Positions 9,423 to 22,199 of a stretch of DNA of 64,000 bases are shown here, piece by piece. The position numbers were made by a program, and so were the translations under genes. The DNA comes from Taeniopygia guttata. Lineage: Eukaryota; Chordata; Aves; Passeriformes; Estrildidae. Under the pieces are notes generated by a model that worked only from the letters and a program-made list of their open reading frames with translations, had not been told where the DNA came from and did not search any database. The stretch covers positions 89,746,501 through 89,810,500 of the forward strand of contig NC_133024.1 in NCBI RefSeq assembly GCF_048771995.1, written 5' to 3'. Each line of letters opens with the position of its first letter. Position 1 is the first letter of the stretch.

Positions 9423-12400
9423 CTGTTGAGCATACAAGACAACAATTTATCAGTACAATGTAGAGGGCTGGAGCAGGAGCTGCTCCTAACACAAGCAACA
9501 AGACAATTCAATAACTTTCTATTTTCCAACACAATACCAGTAGTACAAAAAAACAGCAGACAGAATGAGACAAGGGTGTATCCGGAATGAATTTTCTGAG
9601 TGAAAATACACAGCTATTTTAATCTTCTTCTCTTAGAAAAGGGCTGCTGGTGCTTCCCTAGCAGCAGTTATAGAAGCACTGGCAGGACTCCAGATCCGAG
9701 ACACCCTGAAGTGCACAACATACAGCTTTGGCTGCCTCTTCTTATTCATCCAGCACCAAACACCAAGTCCTTCACCATTTGCTGCACACTCCTTCCAGTA
9801 GAACTATCTGATGCCCTCAGGTCTTTTTTCTCTGCTTTCCTACACAGATTTACCTAGATCTCCCTTTCCAGACCAGTTGGTTCTCTTTCACAGCTCACTC
9901 TTACTTGGGAAATGGAGTTTCCTGCTGGCCCTCCAGCATCCCTCTCAATGTGCTTACTTCATTCCTACTGCAGAAAATCCTTCTCTCATGGCTTTATTGG
10001 CATGTCTTTTAATTACAATACAAAATGAACTTTGCATGAAGAAGTAATAGTTAATATTAAACCAGCTGAAAAATTTTGGTCAGGAAGAAAGATCAAAAGC
10101 TGAATGTGAAAGAGAGTTTGTGTTAAACCCCAAAACCCTGTGCTGTATAACAATTTGTGAAGGACAGCAGAGCAACAGAGCTTTGTGAAATATTTTCATG
10201 AGATAAATCCAGTGATTTCTTTTATTTCCTTTGTTTTTGTTAGCAGATTCCTCCACATGAGAGCATGGAATATTCTTTTCACTGAAATAATAAAATATGG
10301 TAGGTGCCAGACAAATGCTGAAAGCAGCAGCCAGGGTTTTATTTTGTGTTGGTTTTTTTTTAGGCTTTGTTGTTTTTATTTTTTGTTTGTTTGTTTTTTG
10401 TCTTGTTTTTTTTACTTCCTTTCAAATTTATCAGTGGCAGATATAAACCACTGCACCCTCTGGAGACAGTGTGAGATCTCTCTGTGATTGAGAAAGAGAT
10501 AAATTAATTGTTTGCACATGGAAAACATCATCTAGGTCACTGATGTACCACCTGGTTACTGAAAAATCTAGGTCTTAGTTTCCTGGGGAAATCTGGCAGT
10601 TCAGGAGCTGGCATGGAGAAGGCTGGGATCAAAGGCAGAGAGCTTATTTCACAGGAGAAGGCAAGTCTCTCATCTTCAAGGCACCCTCCTCCTCAAAATA
10701 CTCTCATCTGCAAGGTCCCCATCTTTCTACTTGCCCTGCTGGGTGGCTATGGTGGGGAAAAGACACTGCCTCAGGAGTAGGGAGGAGCAGGTAGCCTGCT
10801 TGCTTCAGACCCAAAAGTTTGGGGCCAGTGCACAGCCCCAGAGTGCGCCCTTCCTCCCTCAGAGGAGGGATAAAATCAGGTCCCTCTGACATAAGTGAGT
10901 AAAGAAACTTTACCCACAGATGTGAAATATAGATGCCTGTTCTGCATCTGTCACCAACTTTCTGGTGTGGGTCTCTTTGGGTGCTGCTGTTTGACCCCCT
11001 TTGGCTTCTTCTCTTAGGAACCTCTCAGTCTTCTCACATTCCATCCACCCACAAAGCAATGCTCTCTAACTGCTAAGGATGAACATCTCAACAGTCTAGA
11101 AGACAAATTTGGGGGGTCATCCATGCCACATCTACTAATTCAAAGCACCTTATTATCATGCTATCTGATCTCAGCCCAGGGCTAGCAACAATTTGTGGCT
11201 ACTGAAGCACTGAAGCTGGTTGGATGCTTTTATCAAGTATTCCAGTAATTACTCTGTGTTAAATTACTCACCTAAAATACACGGGTAGGTTGAGACATTC
11301 TAAACTGCACCAACACCCAAGTCAAAGAGATAAGGAGCTATGAACTAGCCAGGGAGTGCTAACAGTGCCAGCTCACTGGCCTCACACAGAACTGCCAGAG
11401 CATTTATGTCGGACCTCCAGCTTCTTTTCACATTAGACTGCACCTGTAGTTGCATGAGTGCTGACACATAAACCCATGGCAAGTAGCTCAGTAGTTAGGG
11501 GTTTTTTTGCTTTCCTTTTTAGAGCAGGGTGACAGAAGAGGAGAGAGGATAAAGCATCGCTATTTAATCTGTTCGGATTACTTTAAGGACTGCAAGAAGG
11601 ATACTAATTAAAACAAATTTTAAAAGGCATCCCCTTCCCATCCCCCCCATCCTCCCCTCAGGCTGCTCAGTAGACTAATGCAGCCCTAAACTCAGGGCAG
11701 GCAGATTCCTTGGCAAGGTGTGTCAGAAAAACATCCAGAAGTCATCAAATGAACACTGGGACAGGGAAGAGAGTTTCAAGATTAACTCATCATCAACAAG
11801 TGAAATTTTCCATGTAACTCTTTACCTGCAGCTTCTGTAAGAAATAATCGCTGTGTGTTGTCATTTTGGGTACTTTGGCTACATCTATTGATGTAATTTC
11901 TTGATCTGCTTTTTTGTTAGAGGTGACTTTAAAGTAACTACCTCCATGTCCTATATCCAAGCATGCTGTAGATCTTAAAAGGAGATCAGGGGAGTGTGCC
12001 AGGTTCTGCAGGGAACTTGTCACAAGAAAGAAAAGCTGAAATAACCAAAACAACACTTTTTTTTCTGTTCAGGAAATATGATGGGTTTAAAGGAAAGGGC
12101 ACTGTTTTGCAAACTCTCCCCTTTGTAACATGGTTTGGTTGCCAGCATTCCCCAGAGATAAACATAATGTTTTTTGTTTAACTAGTCAGCCTGGCCTTGT
12201 GTTTTCTGGAAGTCAATCCCAAAGCAATGCTGTGAGGCATTTCAGGGGGCTTTGCTCTTCTCCCTGCAAAATGCCAGTGAGCATTTATGTGAGAAGGTGA
12301 CATCTTAAAGCAAAGTAAATAGTTCTCTCACATATTTTAAAGGGTTGGTTTTTTTTCTCTTTTATTTCAATTACATGTCCCTTTCTTTTCCTCTTCTGCT

Positions 12401-15229
12401 TGATGTTTTCTTGGCCCGTGTCTTCCCCCAAAAGTTGCTCCTTTTGTAAAGGAAAGGGAGCAGCAGATTAGCAAATTATTTCTGGTACTAACTCAAAAGA
12501 ACCCTGAGAAAGCCCAGGCAGGAGCAGTCATTGCATTTTAGATTGCTGCTTAGTAAGACTTTCACAAGCACAGCTGAGGCGACTGACACAAACTCATCTT
12601 TCTCTTGAACTATGACATCCTTTTCCTGCTCACTCTCGGTGGAGACATTGAACAGCTTATTCAGATGAGGTTTTTAGTTGGAGCCCTGACAGACTCACTC
12701 CAGCCATGCTTGGGGTCAAGATGCACATCCACTGCTGCTGTGATTTCCCTCCATGGTTCTATGCCACTCAGTCAGAGGACCCAGACCATGACCCAGGCTC
12801 TGCCTCCCAGCAAGGGAATGTGCCAGATCATGGAGACTGCAGTTCTCCCAGGAACATCACGAGCAGTGCAGTGATGGCCCTGCAAAGCGCAGGGCTGTAT
12901 CAAAGCATCAGCCCAAATCTCATGTAAGTTTAGGTTTGAGCAAGACAGGTTAGGTGGACTCAGGCTGGCTCTCTGCTCTTGCTGCTCTCAGCAAAAAAAC
13001 TGCTTGTACTCCATTTGGGCAGCTGCAACTCTTCAGTGGCTGGTTGCAATCTGTTACCAATTCCTTGCAGGAAAACCCTGCATAAAGGGGATCTTGGCTG
13101 CACATTTCTTACACTTGATAGCTCAGGGCACTTGTCTGGCTTAAGCTGGACAGAGGAATATTTCCGGGAAATGTTGCAACTCTTAACAAAGGTGAATTTC
13201 AAACAATTCATATGGCCCTGCTCTATTTTAAACATTGTTTTAAGCACCCAACACGTTGTAGATAGCCTGGGCGTGCTTCCTAAGAAATGCTGGGTGGTCA
13301 GAGTTGTCAGACCTGATGGCTTCGAGTCTGACTGGGTCTTTGGCTCTGACTGGGTGCCGGTTCTGAGCAGCCCCTTCCTGCCAGTCTGCTCCCCCTACTG
13401 TCCTGAGGTACATCTCAGCTATCTCTCTTGCCTTCTCTTCCCTGCTCTCTCTTTTTTTCATTTTATCCATTTTTCTATTCAGTTTTGTCCTCTGCAAGAG
13501 TGACCAGACACATCATGGATCTAAGATGACCCGTGCTGCTATCACACCTCCCTTTGGTTCCTGCATTTCACCTCCATCTCCATGCCTCTGCCCATTTAGT
13601 TCTACTTCTAAGAGCCTAGTGAATCAAGGCCCCCTTGCTTGGTCTTTAGGCATTGCTTCAGCAAACGGGGCCACTAACAGTGATAATCCCAGGAACAGCA
13701 ACTTCACCCTTTAACGTGTCAGTAAATCCAGGCAAATGAGGGACATTACTGGAGAATCCCTCTCACCACACGGTCTCTTCTGAATGCTGTGGTGCACATC
13801 AGCACAGCAGGTAGTGTGGCACAGGGAGTAGTTAGAAAGTGACATTCCTTTGTGACACAAAAGAGGATGTTGAAGTGTCCCAAGCATACAACTGTTTAAA
13901 TAAAAATTTAACTGGTACTTCAGAATTCATATCCATTCTTAGGGAAAAGAACTACACAAGGCTGAGCAGTCACACATAGGACTTGACTTTTACATGTTAG
14001 CTACAAACTAGCATCCTCAGACTGTGTGCTGGCCCACACATTCAGTGATGAATTAGAAGGGAAAAAAAATATGCCACTAAGTGAATTGCCAGCATTTGTT
14101 CATGCTGTTGTGGTTTTTTTTCTTCCATTCACATATTTGACTGGGTTTGACCCACTTAGCTCTGAACAGCTGGCAACAGCTTTGCCTAAAGGTATAAATC
14201 CAGGAGAGAGGCTGAATTGTTAAGGGACAATGACTCAAAACATTCTCCCATTTGCTGAGACCCCAAGGTGCTCAGCTGAGGAGGTGAACTTTTGGGTGTG
14301 TAATGGCTAAACCTCTGATCTGATAAGGCACAGGGTGAATGATGGGCTGTGAGTGAGATAACAGCTGGATCCTATGGAGATGGATTGTCATGCTAATTTG
14401 TGCTCTCCTGCACAAACCACCGGGTTGTGGACCTCCCCTCCTCCCCCCGGGGAAGTACCAGGGAATTCAGGATATTTGCCTGTGGCCTAGGCATCTTTAT
14501 CTCTGCTGATGGGACATAACTGACTCAACTACTAGGTTAGGCAGCTCTGTTGTCTTAGAAGGTGTCAAGGATTCCCAAAGCATCCCATAATTAACATTAT
14601 TAGGTCAAGTTCCCTGCCTAGTGGGAGGTGCCTGAGCATTCCCACCTGAACCAGAGTGAATATAGACCCACTAGATGTTGTGTTCTGGGGATTTCTCTCC
14701 ACCACGTCTTCAGGATTTCCTCCACCACCAGACAGATGTGGTCAGCAACCACCACTTTAACCAAGACCACGCAGCAACCAAGTCTTGTCTCTTGTGAGTG
14801 CTGAGATCCTCACACTCCTGTCCTTTCTCTCTCTCTTTCTTTCTTTCCCCTTGTATGTGTCCTTGGGTGATGTTGCACTTTCACATTGCAATGCTTTCAT
14901 GTTGTATTACTATAGATAATAACCACCAAAACAGCTTCATAGCTGCTTTCCTTTGCCACCAAGTTGTTCTATAATAAACCCTACATCATTTATTTAAAAG
15001 CAGTGACATTCAGTGTTGTTTCATTCTAATCTGCTCCAAGGGAGCTATTAACAAGAACCTGGGTTACACTCTTGGTACCTTCTGTGGTGTCTCTATCAAC
15101 ATTCCAGACTCCCAGAACACTCAGGAAACACATTTAAGGCATCTCCTTTGTGCATTTATACTTCCTTGGTTTTGACTGATTTGATAATGCCAACAAGCAG
15201 AAAGCCCTCACATAAGGCAAAAGACTCAC
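9423..15229 (-). other. TMEM255B: TMEM255B intron (5807 bases)
   Basis: It contains a candidate LTR at about 14386..15068 near its 5' end in the transcript. Between 9500 and 14380 I recognise no gene, RNA or repeat. The longest open frame of the window, 174 residues at 12979..13503 on the + strand, lies here and shows no family motif. Confidence 0.6.
14386..15068 (+). mobile_element. candidate avian ERV solo LTR
   Basis: The segment is arranged like a retroviral LTR in + orientation. It has a GC-rich U3 with a C-run near 14446, TATA-like GAATATAGA at about 14656-14664, a C/T-rich stretch around 14820-14850, AATAAA at about 14973-14978, and a U5 ending in CTGGGTTACA at about 15068. The TG at 14386 is a possible start. 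No clean target duplication was seen and there is no internal retroviral sequence, so the call rests on layout and resemblance. Confidence 0.45.
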
Positions 15230-15389
15230 CATGTCTTTAAATGCCCCAAGGATGGCTGCGGTGATAATCCCCAGGAACAAGCCGATGATGTTGAGGACTG
15301 TGGAGGACCACAACAGTCTGTACAGATGGAGCACATCCTGACAGCTGCTCACGCCCAGAAATTCATAGTAGCTGGAGGACTGGTCTGAA
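15230..15389 (-). CDS. TMEM255B: TMEM255B exon with the last membrane segment
   Basis: This exon has 160 bases. The acceptor CTTTCAG ends at 15390, and the first base completes a split Asn codon (AA from the previous exon plus T). Then 53 codons run to an ATG codon directly before the donor GTGAGT. The encoded segment starts [19 protein letters not shown], continues [14 protein letters not shown], then a hydrophobic stretch [17 protein letters not shown], and ends KDM. The hydrophobic stretch is the fourth membrane segment of TMEM255 proteins, with the preceding Tyr/Cys-containing part outside the membrane. The LHLYRLLW spelling is TMEM255B-like; TMEM255A has IHLYHLLW. Confidence 0.96.
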
Positions 15390-18085
15390 CTGAAAGAGAA
15401 TGCAGGCAATGCCACTGCAGTGGGAATGGTTTTGCACACAATACAGAGCACTTCAGGATCTGACTCCTTCCTACTTACTTTCCTCTTTGGTAAAGTACTA
15501 CACCCATGCTCCCACCAAAAACTGCTCAGAAGAACTGGAGAAAGCCCTGCTGAAAAACTGGCTCTGCTAAGGCAGCATCAAATGTAATCCAACCCTAGTT
15601 TGGCTGATTGGTGGTGGTTACCAGCACGGACCCTTCTTTATTTTTTGTTCAGTGTCTCTAAACAGAGACATAATCTTGGTATATAGAGGCTGCCCTTTCC
15701 ATTTAGCTACCAGATAAAGCTTGCTTAGCTTTGCTTTTTTTCCCAGCTCACCTAGAAATCTGCTGGCACTTCAAAAATTGGGGAAATCAAGTTGCTTAAG
15801 CATTAATTCAGTTACAGGAAGGGAGATACTGCCAGCTAGCTACATTTGTTTATGGGTCTGTGGTTCCAAATTAATGCAACACACTACAGTATAAAGATGT
15901 CTTTACATTGGGTTTGTACAATCCAGAAATCTTTGTTCATATTTCTACACCACATTGGTTATTGTAAATCAGACATGTGGTGAAGTTACACCTCACTGTC
16001 TTGCCAAAAGCCAGAAATATCCTACTGCAAAATTTGAAACCACAGGTTCCTGCAGTTCTTTCCAGTACCTGCCCTAATTTGAGCCCACTAATGAGCTCCT
16101 AAGGCAGCTATTTGAATTGGAAATATTTTTTAAATGCCAAGCCTGTTTTTCCACTGTTAGGAAATTACCAAATTGCCATCAGATTATGGTGGAGACCAGA
16201 AGTGAGCAGTTTACATTCACTCTTCTGCTCCCCCATCACCAGTGCATGGGGCAGCATGTGCATGTATGTTTAGGGAAAGCTCAGATCAGTCCACAACATT
16301 TCTGGGAAGAACCAAGCTAGGCACAGTAACTTCTGAAATATCCAATCAATGGCTTCAGGTCATGGTTCTGGCACTGAAGAACCACTACTGTTGAGTTCAC
16401 CTGGGCCCTGCCATGCGTCCATCTTCAACTACAGCTTCAGCTGCCATTAGGCTGAGGAAATTTGATTTACAATCCTGCTGTCACATCAGTCTATTCTGTG
16501 GCTGACAACAAATCACTTTGCAGGCCTGTGCCTCCTCCTACTTCTCTCTAGCCTTCCTGTGAACTGGAATTGCTAAGTCTCCAGAGCAGTGTGACTGCTT
16601 ATTTACCCTGGATTTGTCCATGCCAGTGCCATAAGATCTTGCTGTCCACTGTAGAATGTGGACAATAGCAGAACACACACATTTAATTTTATCATTGAAT
16701 AATGTCACCAGCAGTGAACAGTCCCAAATATTTCAAACAAACTCAATGTCTGAGAAAAATGGCACTGAGGATCTCCATCTGAAAGGGAAATATGCCTGAT
16801 CTCTCCTTGTGGTTACTTTAAGCAACAGTTTCAATCACTTTTTTTGACAACTCCGAATACTTTCACCCCTTTTACAGCCCTGCTCTTTTATGTGTTGAGT
16901 TGGGCTGTTTGGTTCAGTGTTAACATGTAGGCATTAGCTGTGTACCATGGAAGGAAGCATTCTCACTATATACATACTGCATTACAAATGTGATAAAAGG
17001 TTCCAAAGTTGAGCATTTTCTACCTTTCCCACTTGTTTTGTGGCCCTCCATCATGTCCAGATTTAACATTTCTTACATAAGCAAAAGACTCTATATCAGA
17101 TTTTAATCCATTTCATAGACTTTCATTCACTTTGTGTCTCCCATCTGCATAAATCACTTCCTTCTAGTCCCAAATGTTTTCTTACTTCTCTAGTTGAGAT
17201 ATCATTTGACTAAGAGCTACTTTTTCATGCAGAAGACTTGTGTAGAAGCTTGATTGTTCCTACCTTGTTTCTCTACACCTAAAATGTTTATGTCTGGCAT
17301 CACACTAGCTAAGTCCTACAGAGGACTGAGGTTATTCAGGGCTGCTAGCATGTGAAGAAGAGGCAAAACCAAAATAAAATAGATGTAGGAAGGAAGAAAG
17401 ATGAGAAATACACAAGGGGAAAGAAGGAAAAGTGACAGTGGCTGAACTGTAGAGGGTTGCAGAGGTTGCATGAGAGTGCATGGTAAGATGATATACAAGG
17501 GCAGGGATAAAGCAAGGGAGAATGGTTTTAAACAAAAACAGGGAAGATTTAGATACTAGGAAGACATTCCTCACTGTGAGGGTGGTGAGATACTGGAACA
17601 GACAGCCCAGAGAAGCTGTGGATGCCCCATTAGTGGAAGTGTTCAAGGCCAGATTGGATGAGGCTCTGAGCAGCCTGGTCCAGTGAAAGATGTCCCAGCC
17701 CAAGGCAGGAGAGTTGGAACCAGATGGTCTTGAAGGTCACTTCCAACCCAAACCACTCTGTGATTCTATGACAGTGAGGTGTGCAAAGGGTGAGCCAAGC
17801 AGAAGACCCAGTCAATCTATTGGGGAAAATGCATTGACAGACTAACAGTGTATCTAAACTGAGTGATCAAGTTTGATATTCAAAGAAAAAGAAAATTAAA
17901 TAATACCAACACTAATGAACAACTCCTGACCTACTTTGTGCTGGCATCAGGACTTCAGTTGCAGAGGAACTGGGTTTCTCAGCATACAAGCTCCCTGCAT
18001 TACTTCTTCAGGCCCTACCATTTACAAGTAAGGTCAACCAACCAAGAATTTCTCAGAGAATTTCAGAATGCATACAGGTACTTAC
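15390..18085 (-). other. TMEM255B: TMEM255B intron (2696 bases)
   Basis: It holds one CR1 3' fragment at 17516..17771. The rest, 15390-17515 and 17772-18085, shows no gene or recognisable repeat. Confidence 0.6.
17516..17771 (+). mobile_element. CR1 retrotransposon 3' fragment
   Basis: This is a typical 5'-truncated avian CR1 tail. It has GGGAGAATGG, then the decayed end of ORF2 (recognisable by CTGGAACAGACAGCCCAGAG and the GAGGCTCTGAGCAGCCTGGT region), then the 3' UTR ending CACTTCCAACCCAAACC and ATTCTATGAC. An open frame of 123 residues on the opposite strand here is only an antisense shadow. Confidence 0.85.
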
Positions 18086-18171
18086 TTCTCACAGTTGTAC
18101 AGATCACAGCAATAGCATGTGTTACTCTTCACTTTCAGCTGGCACTTGCTGTTTAAGGTATGACATGTAAC
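18086..18171 (-). CDS. TMEM255B: TMEM255B exon with the cysteine cluster
   Basis: This exon has 86 bases, 28 codons plus two bases (AA), and starts in phase 0 after TTTTTTGGCAG. The donor is GTAAGT (18085 to 18080). It encodes [14 protein letters not shown], then [14 protein letters not shown], with the split codon giving Asn. Seven cysteines occur within 27 residues. The CYCCDLY-C motif is diagnostic for TMEM255A/B and lies in the large loop between the third and fourth membrane segments, where disulfides are expected; this is inferred. Upstream of the acceptor in the transcript, 76 to 156 nt away, is a T-run-rich tract (A-rich on the + strand, 18247..18327). Confidence 0.95.
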
Positions 18172-18246
18172 CTGCCAAAAAAGCAGAAACTTACTTTTAT
18201 GCTCAATGTTTCAGTGTTGTGTGAATCATCCTACTGTACTGACCAC

Positions 18247-18327
18247 AAAAAAAAAAAAAACCAAAAAAAAAAACCAAAAACAAACCCCAAAAACAAAACA
18301 AAAAAACCCCAAAACAACAACAAAAAG
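18247..18327. repeat. A-rich low-complexity tract
   Basis: Runs of A (14 then 11, then shorter) are interrupted by CC, C and CCCC. On the transcribed - strand it is a set of T-runs upstream of an exon acceptor. It forces a Lys/Gln/Pro-rich reading in one chance frame of 157 codons. Confidence 0.9.
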
Positions 18328-19060
18328 CCACCAGCTTCTACAGCATTGTCAAGTTGTATTACCTGCTGTACAAGATCCTGAGATTCCAAAATTAATGACT
18401 GGAAGCCAGGAAGCCATCCCTGAGCTCACAGGAGTTTTAACCAGAACAACAGCCCCTGAGTCTGAGGGCATTTGCACCATGGAGCCCAGAGCTCCCAGGA
18501 CTAGCCTGCAGCCAGGGCTGCCAGAGTTTTCAAGCACTTTGCTGCACTGCCTGGGCTATTCTGCTGAGACCCAGAGTGTGCAGCCAGGAGACTCAGATCT
18601 CTGTGACAAACTGACCATAGGTCTGGAAAGACACGCTACAGCAAACACTGAAGTGCATAAGAGAACCAGTCTGTTATAGGGGGGAAATGGCAAGGGAGCC
18701 AATTTATTTGAACAGCTTCCAATAAATGGGAACTTTCCCCTTTCAGTGAAACCCTCCTAAGAAGGAAGTAATTATGAATGATAGCAAGAACAATCTTCAA
18801 ACCCACAGATCCCTTCAGAAAAGATCCAAGCACTCCAGCAAATAAGTACCATTTATTTCAGGCTCTCAAATACAAAACTGAAAAGGTTTATTTATGTGAG
18901 GAGGAATTGCAGGGATGGACAAATATTAGAACAATAAAGGCATGTACATGTAAGACACTCTTCATCCGGACACAAAGTCTTTTAATGACTCCTTAAGTAT
19001 AGTAAGCATTAATCACTTCTATTTGGCACTACAGACCAATTGAAATACTTTGTATGTAGC

Positions 19061-19064
<4 letters not shown>

Positions 19065-19106
<42 letters not shown>
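19065..19106. repeat. 42-base T homopolymer
   Basis: An uninterrupted run of 42 T on the + strand, the longest homopolymer in the window. Read on the - strand it is a poly(A) preceded, about 16 bases earlier, by AATAAG, so it could be the tail of an old retrocopy. No gene-like sequence was recognised beside it. Confidence 0.9.
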
Positions 19107-22100
19107 CCTGGGAGTTTTAGCTTATTGACTTTGAAATCCTGAAGAGCTGTCAGGTTTTAAAAGCTAACAGTCAGAAAATACATTCTTTCTGTAGCTTTTA
19201 TTTGATAGGGAAAAAAAACTCTGTAACCACTGAGAATTATTTTGTTCACAAAATGCAATTAAAATATATTATTGAATAGAAAACTTCTCATAATGAAAAG
19301 TAGAAGGAGCATGCTTAGGAATACATGCTTGCTTTTGGCAAGCTTATCAGACAGCTCTGTGTTAGCCACAAATGTGTTACTCTATGGAATAATGTCCACA
19401 AGAGATGTTAAACTAGATGTTTCTCACTTCCTACATCCTGGATCTGTGTATCATTTTAGTATGAAAACTGTCACTGTTGATAAGTCTGTACTCCCCATGT
19501 GCTTTGTTTTCCCATCAAAAAGGAAAGCCTTAAACACACACACTCAGCAACAGAGCAAGTTCATCTCACAACTGGTCTCCAGCTTGCCACACTTGTTCTT
19601 AGCAGGATTTGATCGAGCAATGGAAGATGGGTGAAAAAACTAATGTTAGAAGGAGATTAAAATGATCCCTTGGGATTGCTTTGCTGCTCAGGACAAGGCT
19701 GTACCTGTGGTTAGTCTCATACAAATCAGCTCTTCTATCCCAAAATGGTAGGTTATAAAAAGACAGTCTCAGTCTAGGCTGCAATCTGGATATGGAGCTC
19801 ACAGTTTGATACAGACACATGCACTTGTCAAAAGCACATCTCATCCTGAGATAGGACCTTGTTTCTTCACCATTTTTCTACTGTGTCTGACTTGCTGGAG
19901 TGTAACCTAAGGGCTTTGTTGGCCTGAAGTCACACTCAGCTGCAGCTGTCAGCCTGAGCTGCAGTTCACTGCAGAAGAGGAGCATTTACTGTCACCGAGT
20001 GCATCAGCTTCATCAAGGCAGTGACTGAACCATCCCACATGGCTACTTCTCAAAGCAGGCTGAAAACCAGTCCTGGAGCACAGTGTGCTACCTCAGCCAT
20101 TTTGTGGGATGCCCTATACTTATGCATTCAGTGGATCTTCAGTCTTTAGTTTTGACCTCCTGTATGCAGTGAAAATGGCCCGGGACACGCAGAGTAAAAA
20201 TACCTTTTGTTACACATGCATGATTGGGATAGGAGGGCTTTATAAGATGGAATGGACTGCTAAAAAGTGGTTTGTTCTGATGCATGGTTTGGGGATCACT
20301 TCTGATAGGAAATAAAAGTAGTTGTTCTCTCTCCAAGCAATTATAAAGCCAATCTGCCTGTTTTAATGGAGAAGGCTAGAAGTACAAAACAGGGAGATCA
20401 GCATGATCTTAAACATGTTTTTGGCTGCTTCTACACTACGAGACACATATTACTGGCCAAGGAAATTACTGTAGTTATCTATTTTTATCACTGCATTTTT
20501 AAAACATACATAGAACAAGATACTCCTTTTTAGGAGAACAGTGACTAAACCAAAATAAACAAATAAGTGTGTGGTGTGAGCAAGGGTGGTGGAAACAGGC
20601 CATTTGTGGGTGTTCTGCATGTCAAGACCTATTATTTCATTTCAGTGACCAGACACACAGCTTTTTCATGTCCTGGACATTTGTGATTTATTATCTCCTC
20701 AGCACCAATTGAAGATATGTTCTCCTCTCATGGTAATTGCCAGTGAATCAAATTCTTTTTCCTTTGAGCAAAGGGAACTGAAACAGGCAGACCAAATGAG
20801 CTAGACATTACTTACAGGCGAGAGATGTCAATCAAAAGGAAACTGGCAGTCAGTAAACAATCTGCTTTCCTAGTTAAGTGTTTGCCTGGCATGCAGAGCA
20901 TACCACCTGCTCACTACCTGGCAACCTTTGGAAAAGCAAAAGCCAAGTATAAATGCTATGAATTCTTAGCTCTGAAGTAGCATACACTGACTCTAAATCA
21001 GTGAACAACCAGACAATAATGTTATTAGAAACTACCTACACTTCTAAAAGATACAGGGTTTGTTTTTTTTCCAGAATAGAGGAAGGAGCTCTGGGTGGCC
21101 CAAATTTAGACATTCCCAGAATCAGCAGAGCTGTGGAAAACCATCTGGCCAGAAGCCTGAGGCTAGGATCACCTGCAAGGAATTGTGGTCAGTGGGATGC
21201 CAATCACATTCTCATTACAGGAATCAGAAGCATTTCTCAGGCCATGTCTGAGTCTGAGTGTGCATGCACACTTTAGAAGAGGAAGGAGTAAATCTTACAG
21301 GACAGGGTGTTGTCACACTTAAGGAGTTTGTCTGGGTCAGTCTTTTACATGAGACCTGTGAAATATTTTTGCCATACAGTTCCTGGAATCAACAGCAGGA
21401 TGCCCTAGCAGCAAGACTTAAGGAGCTGCTTAACCTGGTAGTATAATTTGCTAAGCTTTCTAGAAATATTAGTGGTAACATTCCCCAAACACATTTTCCT
21501 AGCCATGGCACAGTGGTGATGAAGAACTGGCTTCTTGATCACCAAGTTATAGCACTGTTTAGCTGTTCTCCATTTCACTTTTCTATTCACTCCCACCAAT
21601 TGACTACAATAATAATGTAGGAAAATAAACTAAATCTGGACTTCTCAGGAAGCCATTTGGATATGGGCACTTTCCTGACCATGTTGATGTCATTGAGATA
21701 ATAAAAATACTGCATTCAAACTACTGATGTTCTTGACCTGTGCTGGATAAATACAGAGATTTGAAGTCTTCTGGATGATACAAATGGATTAATTTAAATA
21801 TATCCTCTTCCACTTGGAGTCTACAAATGCCTTCTTAGAGGAAGATGCCAATGTTACAAACACATTCCAGACAGTTATTCTACAGTATGAATGCACTAGG
21901 AATCATTCCAACCCCAGAGTAAAGTACTGGATACAAACACTGATGATGACTCAAAACCTCACTGACTAGTGATTTTAAATCATCAGAAGCTTGGACAAAC
22001 AGGGAGTCACTTGTGGGAGAAAAAACAGTGGCATTTCTATCTACATGCACAGACATGCTCTCCCTTGCTCCTCCCCAGCACAGCAGAAATGAACACATGA

Positions 22101-22118
22101 TGGGGTAAGTTTGTTTAC

Positions 22119-22199
22119 CTCAGTCTGGTAGGCATCATATAGGAATCCTATTCCACTTGAATAGAACTGGCATCTTTTGTTATACAGAGGTCTGGGTTC
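22119..22199 (-). CDS. TMEM255B: TMEM255B exon, first part of the large loop
   Basis: This exon has 81 bases and 27 codons and is in phase 0 at both ends. The acceptor CTCTTTACAG precedes 22199 and the donor GTAAAC follows 22119. It encodes [19 protein letters not shown] and then LYDAYQTE. Human TMEM255B has the same [13 protein letters not shown] and LYD-YQTE elements. It follows the third membrane segment and starts the loop that the next exon continues with the cysteine cluster. The CQFYSSG spelling separates it from TMEM255A. Confidence 0.95.

Larger units (their letters stand above)
18172..22118 (-). other. TMEM255B: TMEM255B intron (3947 bases)
   Basis: It contains an A-rich tract (18247..18327) and a 42-T homopolymer (19065..19106). 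No transposon, gene or RNA was recognised in 19107-22118. Confidence 0.6.

Noticed and set aside
12979..13503. Longest open frame of the window, 174 residues on the + strand
   Set aside because: No recognisable domain, hydrophobic low-complexity end, no splice-compatible neighbour, and an overlapping frame on the other strand. It lies inside a TMEM255B intron and looks like chance.
15385..15394. Alternative acceptor five bases into the last-membrane-segment exon (TTCAG at its start)
   Set aside because: Using it would shift the reading frame; only the outer CAG gives an in-frame join.
17332..17703. 123-residue - strand frame
   Set aside because: It is an antisense reading of a + strand CR1 fragment.
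18206..18679. 157-residue + frame beginning with a Lys-rich stretch
   Set aside because: The first part is the A-rich tract read as Lys, Gln and Pro codons. The remainder has no family resemblance and overlaps a frame on the other strand.
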